From JBAUHN01 sp049680295 (GTDB taxonomy: Bacteria > Pseudomonadota > Alphaproteobacteria > Rhodobacterales > Rhodobacteraceae): a stretch of DNA of 9,999 bases. The position numbers and the translations under genes were made by a program. Position 1 is the first letter of the stretch. The number at the start of each line of letters is the position of its first letter. Shown piece after piece: positions 1 through 6,794 of the stretch. The notes beneath the pieces are model-generated. The model searched no databases, was not told the origin of the DNA, and saw nothing but the letters and a program-made list of their open reading frames with translations. The stretch covers positions 1-9,999 of the forward strand of contig JBAUHN010000030.1 in assembly GCA_049680295.1 (NCBI GenBank), in the 5' to 3' direction.

Positions 1-540
1 CGCCCGCCAGGACGCAAACGACCGGGCCAACATCGGATTGGCCAGCACTGACATGATCACACGCGCAAGAATGAAAAGAAGCAGGCCTGTCATCAGCAGG
101 CTAAACCGACCTGATTCAATCTCCAACATCTCAATCCGGGCCTGCGCGATGATCCCTTCCAGCCCCTCAATATTGCGCCGCAGCGCTTCAACACTACTCT
201 TGCCGGTAGCAATCGCGGTTTCCAGTTGTTCGTTTCGCAGAGCAAGCTGAATTTCAACCGATGCAATGCGTCCGGCGACCGATTGCGTAAGATCAGCCCA
301 GATGCCCCGACCGATCAGGATCAAAGCGAAAGTCTCAAGTATCGTGAAGGCAAGCATCCACTGCCACAACCCCCTAAAGCCAAACCAGACCGGTCCCAAC
401 ACCAGTGCGGCCTTGTTCACAGTCCAGACAAAGCCGCGGCTATCTCCGATGGCGAAAAATGTTCTGGCATAGTAGTCTTGGTTTATTGAGCCTGTGAATT
501 GCGCGATGGCGTCATCCCGCGTGCGTTTGCCAACGTCCAT
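1..540 (-). CDS. ABC importer permease, N-terminal part (glycine betaine/proline type), runs off left edge
   Basis: The first 180 codons of a membrane protein are present and the frame is open to the window edge. Its ATG overlaps the stop of the upstream ATPase gene by one base (TGATG), so it is the third gene of the importer operon and is the expected permease. The visible part is not the usual transport domain but an N-terminal extension. Residues 1-40 are hydrophilic, residues 41-60 (NKAALVLGPVWFGFRGLW) resemble DUF2628, and residues 61-80 form a membrane segment. Residues about 84-143 are charged and helical, likely a coiled coil, and residues 146-167 form a second membrane segment. The permease domain proper should lie beyond position 1. 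The permease role is inferred from operon position; the extension is seen directly. Confidence 0.75.
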   Translation of the reverse strand, partial: MDVGKRTRDDAIAQFTGSINQDYYARTFFAIGDSRGFVWTVNKAALVLGPVWFGFRGLWQWMLAFTILETFALILIGRGIWADLTQSVAGRIASVEIQLALRNEQLETAIATGKSSVEALRRNIEGLEGIIAQARIEMLEIESGRFSLLMTGLLLFILARVIMSVLANPMLARSFASWRA

Positions 541-1595
541 CATTCCTGGTCCCCGTTGATCACGGCCTCTAGCAAATCAGACTTAGTGATGATGCCGACA
601 GGGTCGTTCGCGTCGTTCATGATGACAACCGGACCATCGACGCGCGCGGACGCTTTGATCAGTGCATCCAACTTTGTGTCCATTGGCATATGCAATGCAT
701 CGTCCGGCGGTGGCCCGTGTTGTGCGCTCCATTCGCTCAAATCTTTCATCAACGCGCTTGCACGGACGATTTTCAGCCGCGAGATCCCGGCGACGAAATC
801 CCGCACGTAATCATCCGCCGGGGCCATGACGATTTCTTCCGGCGTCCCGATTTGAACGATACCGCCATCGCGCATGATGGCAATCCGGTCTCCGATCCGA
901 ACCGCTTCTTCCAGATCATGGGTAATGAAGACAGTGGTCTTCTTCATGATCGACGCGAGCTTCATAAACTCGGTCTGTAGCTGGCGTCGGATCAAAGGGT
1001 CTAGGGCACTGAACGGTTCATCCATCAGCAGGACTTCGGCGTCAGCTGCAATCGCACGCGCCAGCCCGACCCGTTGCTGCATCCCCCCCGACAACTCATA
1101 GGCGAATTTGTCGGCCCATTCCGCAAGCTCCACCATTTCCAAAGCGGATTGGGCCTGAGCAAGCTGCTGGTTTTGCGACAGACCACGGATGGCAAGCGGA
1201 AGCGCGACGTTATCCAAAACCGTTCGATGCGGCATCAATGCAAAGTTCTGAAAGACCATTGCGATATGCTCATTGCGAAACTGGCGCAGAGCCGAGGCAT
1301 TGAGGTCCATAATCGCGTCGCCAGCAACATGAATTTCACCAAATGTAGGTTCCAACAAGCGATTGATGTGGCGTACCAGTGTGGACTTGCCGCTGCCTGA
1401 CAGGCCCATCACACAGAACAGCTCCCCTTCCGCGATAGAGAGCGAGACATCCGCGACGCCAATCACACAATTGTGCCGCTCCAAGGCCTCCGACTTGCTG
1501 ATCTTACCTGATCGAATCTCCTCCAGAACGGGACCATCAGAAGAGCCGAAGATCTTCCAAACATTCCTAAGTTCAATGGCTGCGTCTAATGGCAT
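540..1595 (-). CDS. ABC importer ATPase, ProV/OpuAA type with CBS-like C-terminus
   Basis: This 351-residue cytoplasmic ATPase powers uptake of a glycine betaine/proline-type osmoprotectant. The sequence shows Walker A GLSGSGKST (64-72), the Q-loop glutamine (116), signature LSGGMQQ (168-174), Walker B VLLMDEP (188-194) and the H-loop histidine (226). The N-terminal stretch with a short helical insert before the core (residues 20-45) is typical of ProV. Residues about 303-347 look like one CBS repeat ending GIITKSDLLEAV; ProV proteins usually carry a tandem pair and reach about 400 residues, so this regulatory part seems reduced. It lies 72 bases after the binding-protein gene and overlaps the permease gene by one base. 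No strong Shine-Dalgarno precedes the ATG, which fits translation coupled to the upstream gene. Family is firm; the exact substrate is inferred. Confidence 0.93.
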   Translation of the reverse strand: MPLDAAIELRNVWKIFGSSDGPVLEEIRSGKISKSEALERHNCVIGVADVSLSIAEGELFCVMGLSGSGKSTLVRHINRLLEPTFGEIHVAGDAIMDLNASALRQFRNEHIAMVFQNFALMPHRTVLDNVALPLAIRGLSQNQQLAQAQSALEMVELAEWADKFAYELSGGMQQRVGLARAIAADAEVLLMDEPFSALDPLIRRQLQTEFMKLASIMKKTTVFITHDLEEAVRIGDRIAIMRDGGIVQIGTPEEIVMAPADDYVRDFVAGISRLKIVRASALMKDLSEWSAQHGPPPDDALHMPMDTKLDALIKASARVDGPVVIMNDANDPVGIITKSDLLEAVINGDQE

Positions 1596-1626
1596 GGGTC
1601 AAAATCCCGCGGAAATAGGAGGAGAG

Positions 1627-1657
1627 GCAGCGCCAGGCGAGATACACCTGGCACCGC
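1627..1657 (-). other. Intergenic hairpin between binding-protein and ATPase genes
   Basis: Two 11-base arms (1627-1637 and 1647-1657) flank a 9-base loop. Nine pairs are Watson-Crick. The other two pair as G-U only in the minus-strand transcript; on the plus strand they would be C-A and A-C mismatches. The structure therefore suits RNA made in the operon's direction. No T-run follows, so it is more likely an mRNA-stabilising or processing element, or a partial attenuator, that keeps the binding protein more abundant than ATPase and permease, as is common in ABC importer operons. Confidence 0.55.
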
Positions 1658-1667
1658 GCAGTAGGGA

Positions 1668-2645
1668 TTAGATACCGAACCAGCTGTCGACGCGATCTGC
1701 GTTCTGCTCCATCCAGGCCCGCACCAATGCTTCCGGTTCCTTACCCTCATGGCCGATCTGATATGACCATCCGTTGACCGTCTCGATATCCAGCTCAATG
1801 TTGGCCATCAGTTCAGTTGCAAGAGGCGCACGTTCTTCAAGGCTCTTGGACCAAGCCATCTGCATTGTCAGCGGCGCGCTTGCGCAAGTGATCTTGGAGC
1901 GTTCAAGCCAGTCATCCTCAGATTGCGCGATCAATTTCCAGCACCCGCCGCCATCATTTTCCGGCTCTTCGAGCTGCACAAGATCATAGGCCTCCCAAAC
2001 CGAATCCGGTTTCGCGCAGAATGTTGCGTATCCTTCCCGTTTTTTGACGGCATCCGCCATTGCAGCCTGATTCACACCAACCTCCGCACGGACCCATTGG
2101 ATATTTTCGGACAGGCCATAATCCCGGATCTTCACCATGTTTTCATTGGTTGAGACCCAGCCATTGCGCCCGATCCAAATCTCGCCCTTGCCATCGCCAT
2201 CCTTGTCCAGTTGCGCGGCGATTTCGGGACGCGCCAGATCATAGATGGACTTCACATTTTGCTCTTCGTAGAAATAGCGTGGCACACAGAAACCGCCTGA
2301 TCCGTGATAAGGCTTGCGGCTATAATCGACGGTGCCCGCCTCTTCGACATATTTCTTGTAGAATGATCCTTGGTTTGGCAGCCAGGTGTCGGCATGGATG
2401 TCGAAATCTCCCTCACCGGCGTCCATCCCCGCCCAAACTGCTGAGTTTTCTCCGGGTTTGGTTTCCACCTCATAGCCGAGACGTTCTTCAAACAAGATCA
2501 CCAGCAAGTGCTTGATTGCCTGAAATGATGGGTATGGGTTGTCGTTGATCGTAATGGTTTCTGCTGAAGCAGTGGTTGCCCCCATAAACAGGCCAAAAAC
2601 CGAAGCCATGAGTGGTTTGGTAAAGCTGTGCATATCCTTAGTCAT
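1668..2645 (-). CDS. Periplasmic glycine betaine/proline-type substrate-binding protein (OpuAC family)
   Basis: This 325-residue exported protein is the solute receptor of the ABC importer. Residues 1-28 form a Sec signal peptide (positive N-terminus, hydrophobic core, ASA before the likely cut at 28/29). The mature part has OpuAC features: YPSFQAIKHLL near 38-48, WAGMDAGEGDFDIHADTWLP (71-90), and GRNGW at 159-163. Many tryptophans are available for an aromatic cage around a quaternary ammonium group, although I cannot say which bind. Residues 147-157 (DKDGDGKGEIW) resemble a calcium-binding loop. Cysteines at 120, 210, 235 and 254 could form two disulfides. The start is fixed by AGGGGAG seven bases upstream. 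First gene of the minus-strand operon. Betaine is the likeliest ligand, but other methylated amines or proline are possible. Confidence 0.9.
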   Translation of the reverse strand: MTKDMHSFTKPLMASVFGLFMGATTASAETITINDNPYPSFQAIKHLLVILFEERLGYEVETKPGENSAVWAGMDAGEGDFDIHADTWLPNQGSFYKKYVEEAGTVDYSRKPYHGSGGFCVPRYFYEEQNVKSIYDLARPEIAAQLDKDGDGKGEIWIGRNGWVSTNENMVKIRDYGLSENIQWVRAEVGVNQAAMADAVKKREGYATFCAKPDSVWEAYDLVQLEEPENDGGGCWKLIAQSEDDWLERSKITCASAPLTMQMAWSKSLEERAPLATELMANIELDIETVNGWSYQIGHEGKEPEALVRAWMEQNADRVDSWFGI

Positions 2646-2652
2646 CTTTCAT

Positions 2653-2659
2653 CTCCCCT
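2653..2659 (-). promoter_or_regulatory. Strong ribosome binding site of the binding-protein gene
   Basis: AGGGGAG on the minus strand ends seven bases before the ATG at 2645. It selects that start over the in-frame ATG four codons downstream. It is the strongest such site in the importer operon, which fits high expression of the receptor. Confidence 0.75.
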
Positions 2660-2751
2660 ATGGGCCGATCCGAACAATGCCGGACCCGCGTTATGAACGT
2701 TAGCTGGTCATCCACCTTGAGGTTTGGGAACGTCAGCCGAACATATTTTCA

Positions 2752-2766
2752 TTTTGTCCGACAAAA
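2752..2766. promoter_or_regulatory. Putative GntR operator 1 (TTTTGT-CCG-ACAAAA)
   Basis: Six-base inverted repeat with a 3-base centre, 106 bases before the binding-protein start. It matches the FadR-subfamily pattern tNGTNNNACNa. It is the nearest of three related repeats to the ABC operon and could control that direction. No convincing minus-strand -35/-10 pair was found here. Confidence 0.5.
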
Positions 2767-2808
2767 AAAGATTCGCAGGAGCGTGTTTTTAGCCGGAATG
2801 GTATATTT

Positions 2809-2836
2809 CTGACATTCAATCTTGGTTTTGTATACA
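2809..2836 (+). promoter_or_regulatory. Possible promoter for the gntR-TRAP operon
   Basis: CTGACA (2809-2814) and TATACA (2831-2836) are separated by 16 bases and resemble a sigma-70 -35/-10 pair. The -10 lies inside operator 2, so binding there would block transcription. The start point would give a leader of roughly 240 bases before gntR, which is long. That leaves a closer promoter possible. Confidence 0.35.
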
Positions 2837-2839
2837 AAA
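2826..2839. promoter_or_regulatory. Putative GntR operator 2 (TTTTGTATACAAAA)
   Basis: Perfect 14-base palindrome. It shares the TTTTGT/ACAAAA arms of the other two sites, but its centre is 2 bases instead of 3, as in ExuR/UxuR-like sites of the same subfamily. It sits 73.5 bases centre to centre from site 1 and overlaps a possible plus-strand -10. Confidence 0.6.
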
Positions 2840-2940
2840 AAGAATCACCAATTCACTTCAACCCCTCATAATGGCAATTTATTAGCTATTAGTAGCAGAA
2901 ATTCATCCATGCGGCGGTCCGCCTTCGGTGCGAACTCTTA

Positions 2941-2957
2941 TTTTTGTCATACAAAAA
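2941..2957. promoter_or_regulatory. Putative GntR operator 3 (TTTTTGTCATACAAAAA)
   Basis: Seven-base inverted repeat (TTTTTGT / ACAAAAA) with centre CAT, 127 bases before the gntR start. Same arms as sites 1 and 2, and 116.5 bases from site 2. It lies in the presumed gntR leader, so it could act as a roadblock or a looping site, or flank a nearer promoter. Confidence 0.55.
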
Positions 2958-3072
2958 CTTGCGTTGGTGATCCTCTACATGTACCGTCGATCCAAATCAG
3001 CGGGCGGAACTCTGAGCCTAAATAGCCAAATGCAGTGTTCCAACCTTCCCCGATAATCTGCCTAAACTCGGC

Positions 3073-3078
3073 AAGGAG
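3073..3078 (+). promoter_or_regulatory. Ribosome binding site that fixes a TTG start
   Basis: AAGGAG ends six bases before TTG at 3085. No in-frame ATG is close by, so this site decides the rare TTG start for the regulator. A TTG start may hold regulator levels low. Confidence 0.7.
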
Positions 3079-3084
3079 CTTCAC

Positions 3085-3855
3085 TTGAGTACGATCATCA
3101 ACCTACCTACGCAGGACGCTGACCAAGACGGTGAGAGTCAGACTCAAGAACAGAGAACCTCATCGCCGGAAACCTCATTACGTGAATCGACGCAATCATG
3201 GATTCGCGAAGCCATCTTGTCCGGTCATTATCAGGCAGGTGAAAAGCTCATTGAGCGGGAGTTAAGTGAGATGACCGGTGCCAGCCGGTCTGTCTTGCGG
3301 GAAGCGCTGTCACACATCGAGGCAAGAGGTTTGATTGTCAGACAATCCTTTCGAGGCTACACTGTCGCAGAACTGTCCGCACGCAGTATTTTTGAAATCT
3401 TTGAACTACGCGCCTCAGTGGAAACGCTGGCTGCGGAACTGTTTGCGGAACGCGCCAGCGATCAGGAAGTGAAAGATATCGGCGCGGCATTCAGCGCCAT
3501 TGAGGCCGGCATTCACGCCAATGACCTCAAGAAAATCCGAACCGCAAAGGATCAGTTCTTTACCATCCTGTTCTCCGGATGCCGCAATTCGGAAATTCGC
3601 TGCGCGTTGGAGAATGTCATCGACCGCATCTCATATCTGCGCACGCAACTGATGAGCGACCCGCGCCGACGGCAGGACTCGCTTGTGGAAATGCGCCTGT
3701 TGGCAGAGGCCCTGCAGGACCGAAATCGGGTAGAGGCCCGTGCCGCGAGTCTGGCGCATCTGGAATCAGCGCGCGATGCGCTTGTAAAACAGCTGTCCAT
3801 TGCGGCCAATTCCAAGGTCGCCAAAGCAACCGCAAGAACACCAAAAAATGGCTGA
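3085..3855 (+). CDS. GntR family transcriptional regulator, FadR/FCD subfamily
   Basis: This 256-residue DNA-binding regulator begins with a disordered, acidic and Gln-rich 30-residue tail. A winged helix-turn-helix follows at about 31-95: AILSGHYQAGEKLIERELSE, then recognition helix GASRSVLREALSHIEARG, then the wing. The all-helical FCD ligand domain spans about 100-238. FCD domains usually bind a metal with one Asp and three His. Here D156 and H225 are kept, but the other two positions appear to be T160 and M203, so the metal site is probably degraded and ligand sensing may differ. It is the first gene of the TRAP operon, overlapping the permease gene by 8 bases. Three matching inverted repeats upstream suggest it controls itself, the TRAP genes and perhaps the divergent ABC operon. 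The effector is unknown. Confidence 0.9.
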   Translation: MSTIINLPTQDADQDGESQTQEQRTSSPETSLRESTQSWIREAILSGHYQAGEKLIERELSEMTGASRSVLREALSHIEARGLIVRQSFRGYTVAELSARSIFEIFELRASVETLAAELFAERASDQEVKDIGAAFSAIEAGIHANDLKKIRTAKDQFFTILFSGCRNSEIRCALENVIDRISYLRTQLMSDPRRRQDSLVEMRLLAEALQDRNRVEARAASLAHLESARDALVKQLSIAANSKVAKATARTPKNG

Positions 3856-5773
3856 GGCGACGCCTGACAACAACGCTCCACCGGAGGGTCGTCCCGAACC
3901 CCGATTGCAGCGATTGGTCATTCGTGTTCTTGGTCTGACGCTTTTTGCCTATATGGCCTATGCCACTATCTACGGACCTTACAAAACGACAGTTGTGCAT
4001 CTTGCGATTTTCGCAGCCGTCATGCTGTTTATCGCGTTTTTGGGGCGCGCCCGCAGCGCAAGCTCCTTACATAGAAAGATGCAGCTTGGGTGGGACACAT
4101 TTGCCGCCCTCTGCGCTGTAGGCAGCATGGCCTACGTCGTGTTTGACTATGAACGCCTGCTAAACCTCTGGGGGTCCAGCTATCTCACTCAAATGGACAT
4201 CATTGTCGGTCTGACGATGGTGTTCGTCGCGCTGGAGGGCGCGCGCCGCCAGTCCATCATGTTGGCGCTGCTGGGGGCGATCAGCGCAGCATATATGCTG
4301 TTTGGTGACAGTCTGCCCGGTGTCTTTTCCCATGCCGGGATGGATATCCAGCGGTTTACTTACGTTGTTTCCTACACCAGCGAAGGGTTGTTTGGCACCG
4401 GGCTGAAGGTCGCGGCAAACTATCTGTTTATGTTCATGATGTTTGGTGCTGTGCTGCAGGCCACAAAGACCGGCGATTTCATTATCAAGCTCGCCAATTG
4501 TAGCTTTGGGCGGCAAACAGGCGGTGCTGCAAAAGGCGCGATGGCCGCCAGTGCCGGGCTTGGCACGATGGTTGGGAGTTCGGTTGGCAACGTGGTCGCC
4601 ACCGGAGCCTTTACGATCCCCTTGATGATCCGGACCGGGTTTCGACGTCATATCGCGGCGGCGGTAGAGACAAACACTTCTGAAGGCGCGCAGCTTGTCC
4701 CCCCGATTATGGGGGCCTCGGCCTTCATTATGGCGCAGCTGACTGGCATTGCTTACGGGACCATTGCTTTGGCAGCGGTGATACCTGCGTTTCTTTATTA
4801 TTTCTCGCTCTATTGGGTCATTCACATTGAGGCCCTCAAGAATGATCTTCGCGGTCTGCCAGAAAGTGAGATTGAACCCATCGGACAGGTCCTTGCCGAA
4901 GGTTGGCACCTGCTGATCGCGCCAGTGGTGTTGTTCTATCTGCTGGTCTTTCAGGCCTATACGGCAGCGTTCTCGAGTTTTGTCGCCCTGATCATTGCCG
5001 TGCTGATCGGTGCGTCGCGCAAGGTCACGCGGGTGTCGTTGCGTACCTTGCTGACCAGTCTGGACGATGGCGTTCGGCAGGCCGCGGCAATCACGGCGCT
5101 GATCATCTCCATTGGCTTGTTGCAAGCCGCAATTGTTGCAACGGGACTTGGCCCGCGGTTGACTGAGATTATTCTGAACTTCAGCGATGGCTCACTTATC
5201 CTCACAGCGCTTTTGGCGGTGGTCGCGGCCACCTTGCTGGGCATGGGGATGCCAACGCCCATCGCCTACCTGATGCTGGCGATGTTCGCGGCACCCGCAA
5301 TTATTTCCGCCGGGGCGCCGGTCTTGGGAACCCATCTGTTCCTATTCTACTTTGCGATCAAATCCGGCTCCACGCCACCTGTGGCCTTGGTAGCCGTTGT
5401 TGCAGCGGGCATTGCGCGGGCCAATTGGTGGACAACCTCGGTCGCCGCCTTTGTGCATTCGTTGCCGGGTTTCATTGTTGCCTTCATGTTCCTTTATTCC
5501 GATGCCTTGCTGATGCAGGGAGACGCGATTTACATCCTTCTGGCTGCATTGACGGCCAGCGTCGGTGTCTTTGCCATGGCCGCCGGTATTCAGGGATGGT
5601 GCGTTGACTGGATCTCCTGGCTTGAACGGCTCGCCCTGATCGGAGCGGCGCTGTCACTTATCAAAAGCGGCGGCCTGACCGACACTGTCGGTCTGGCAAT
5701 CGTCGCTGGCATTGCTGCATTCAGGTGGATGCGCAAATCCGGCACCAAATTATCACCCAACCTCTCAGAATAG
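3848..5773 (+). CDS. TRAP transporter fused permease (DctQM fusion, TAXI-associated)
   Basis: This 641-residue inner-membrane protein joins the small (4-helix) and large (about 12-helix) TRAP subunits in one chain, the form that works with TAXI receptors. The small part spans about 20-155 and the large part about 180-625. Family motifs in the large part are VGSSVGNVVATGAFTIPLM (242-260), GAQLVPPIMGA (280-290) and LGMGMPTPIAYLMLA (464-478). Transport is expected to be driven by an ion gradient rather than ATP. I chose the ATG at 3848, which overlaps the gntR stop as ATGGCTGA; a start 48 bases upstream would lie inside gntR and lacks a better ribosome site. The weak Shine-Dalgarno suggests coupled translation. 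Its stop codon lies inside the ribosome site of the receptor gene. Family is firm, substrate unknown. Confidence 0.93.
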   Translation: MAEATPDNNAPPEGRPEPRLQRLVIRVLGLTLFAYMAYATIYGPYKTTVVHLAIFAAVMLFIAFLGRARSASSLHRKMQLGWDTFAALCAVGSMAYVVFDYERLLNLWGSSYLTQMDIIVGLTMVFVALEGARRQSIMLALLGAISAAYMLFGDSLPGVFSHAGMDIQRFTYVVSYTSEGLFGTGLKVAANYLFMFMMFGAVLQATKTGDFIIKLANCSFGRQTGGAAKGAMAASAGLGTMVGSSVGNVVATGAFTIPLMIRTGFRRHIAAAVETNTSEGAQLVPPIMGASAFIMAQLTGIAYGTIALAAVIPAFLYYFSLYWVIHIEALKNDLRGLPESEIEPIGQVLAEGWHLLIAPVVLFYLLVFQAYTAAFSSFVALIIAVLIGASRKVTRVSLRTLLTSLDDGVRQAAAITALIISIGLLQAAIVATGLGPRLTEIILNFSDGSLILTALLAVVAATLLGMGMPTPIAYLMLAMFAAPAIISAGAPVLGTHLFLFYFAIKSGSTPPVALVAVVAAGIARANWWTTSVAAFVHSLPGFIVAFMFLYSDALLMQGDAIYILLAALTASVGVFAMAAGIQGWCVDWISWLERLALIGAALSLIKSGGLTDTVGLAIVAGIAAFRWMRKSGTKLSPNLSE

Positions 5774-5776
5774 GAG
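5771..5776 (+). promoter_or_regulatory. Ribosome binding site overlapping the permease stop codon
   Basis: TAGGAG contains the TRAP permease stop (TAG) and ends seven bases before the receptor ATG at 5784. Ribosomes finishing the permease would be placed to restart on the receptor. It also decides the start, rejecting upstream in-frame ATGs that lie within the permease gene. Confidence 0.7.
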
Positions 5777-5783
5777 TAAAAGA

Positions 5784-6746
5784 ATGATCAATCATCCAAT
5801 TAAGGGCCTGCTTGCTGCGTGCATGCTCACATGGGCAGGGGCAGCGCATGCACAGGATAACATGTCAATAGGTGCCAGCGGCTCTGGCTCCGGCCCATAT
5901 ATCAACGGCGCATTGATGGCTGATACGGCCAACAAAGCACAGGGGGATTACAAGTTCTCAGTCCAGACAACCGGCGGGTACAAAGACAATCTGGGCCTCG
6001 TCCTGACCGACAAGGTGGACATAGCGCTGAATACGTTGATTGGGTTGAATTTCGCCTATAACCAACGCGACGACTATGCCGCGTCACCGATGAAGGACGA
6101 CTTCAAACGGCTGCGGACATTGTTTGTCTTTGGCGCTGTGCCGCACAACATATTTGTCCGCGACGACAGCAACATCAACAGCCTGGATGACATTCGTGGC
6201 AAGCCATTCAATATCAATGTGCCGTCAAGCTTTACCCATGGCCTGAACCTCAAGATGTTGGAAGCAGCCGGGATTGGGCTGGATGAATTCGAGGTCGGCC
6301 AGATTCCCACAGGACAGGTATTTGATCAGGTTCAGAACGGTATCTTCAAAGGGGGTGCACATGTCTATCAACTAGGTCTGGGCAATGCCCAACGTTTGTC
6401 GGCAGTGACCCCCATTCGATACCTCGATATCCCACAGGACACGATCGACAAGATGAACGAGGGGTACTTCGGCCTGCTTGTTCCCTATGAAATTCCTGCG
6501 GGCACCTATCAGGGACAGGATAATGTCGTAAAGACATTTGGGTTGGCGCAAGTGGTCTTTACCGATGAAAACGCGGATGAGGAAATGATCTATCAGTTCA
6601 CCAAGTCTTTCTGGGAGAACATAGAAGCGATTCAGGAGAGCAACACCAGCTTTACCGGGATTACCCCATCCTTGGGTGCAAAGGATTACGGAATCCCGAT
6701 GCATCCGGGTGCCGCGCGCTATTTCAAGGAAATCGGCGCACTTTGA
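5784..6746 (+). CDS. TAXI family TRAP transporter solute receptor
   Basis: This 320-residue periplasmic receptor captures the substrate and hands it to the fused TRAP permease. Residues 1-23 are a Sec signal peptide ending AHA before QD. The mature protein opens with SIGASGSGSGPYINGALMA (28-46), the glycine/serine-rich start typical of TAXI receptors, and continues with TTGGYKDNLGLV (62-73) and a segment like those in NMT1/THI5-type binding folds (DIRGKPFNINVPSSFTHGL, 136-154). It is the last gene of the operon, 10 bases after the permease, and is followed by a strong hairpin. TAXI receptors are poorly characterised and characterised ones take acidic or small organic solutes. No specific substrate can be assigned. 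Length and signal are normal for the family. Confidence 0.92.
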   Translation: MINHPIKGLLAACMLTWAGAAHAQDNMSIGASGSGSGPYINGALMADTANKAQGDYKFSVQTTGGYKDNLGLVLTDKVDIALNTLIGLNFAYNQRDDYAASPMKDDFKRLRTLFVFGAVPHNIFVRDDSNINSLDDIRGKPFNINVPSSFTHGLNLKMLEAAGIGLDEFEVGQIPTGQVFDQVQNGIFKGGAHVYQLGLGNAQRLSAVTPIRYLDIPQDTIDKMNEGYFGLLVPYEIPAGTYQGQDNVVKTFGLAQVVFTDENADEEMIYQFTKSFWENIEAIQESNTSFTGITPSLGAKDYGIPMHPGAARYFKEIGAL

Positions 6747-6755
6747 CAATTTTAC

Positions 6756-6794
6756 CCTGCAGAGCGCATCGCGGTGCTTTGCAGGATATTTTAT
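6756..6794 (+). terminator. Hairpin terminator after the TRAP operon
   Basis: Two 12-base arms (6756-6767, CCTGCAGAGCGC; 6774-6785, GTGCTTTGCAGG) enclose the loop ATCGCG. Ten pairs are Watson-Crick; two are G-U in the plus-strand RNA but would be mismatches in the minus-strand RNA, so the structure fits plus-strand transcription. ATATTTTAT follows, a T-rich but interrupted tail. It starts nine bases after the receptor stop. It may be a terminator of moderate strength, or a stabilising 3' end. Confidence 0.7.

Noticed and set aside
2060..2515. Plus-strand frame of 151 codons
   Set aside because: Arg/Cys/His-rich shadow of the binding-protein gene.
2822..3025. 67-codon plus-strand frame in the divergent control region
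   Set aside because: No ribosome site, skewed composition, and it overlaps the operator repeats.
3800..3847. Upstream start of the TRAP permease inside gntR
   Set aside because: No better ribosome site, and the extra 16 residues are polar and unlike the family; ATG 3848 gives a normal overlap.
4160..5125. Long minus-strand frame (321 codons)
   Set aside because: Antisense shadow of the TRAP permease; product is charged and Gln/His-rich with no family motif, while the plus frame shows clear TRAP motifs.
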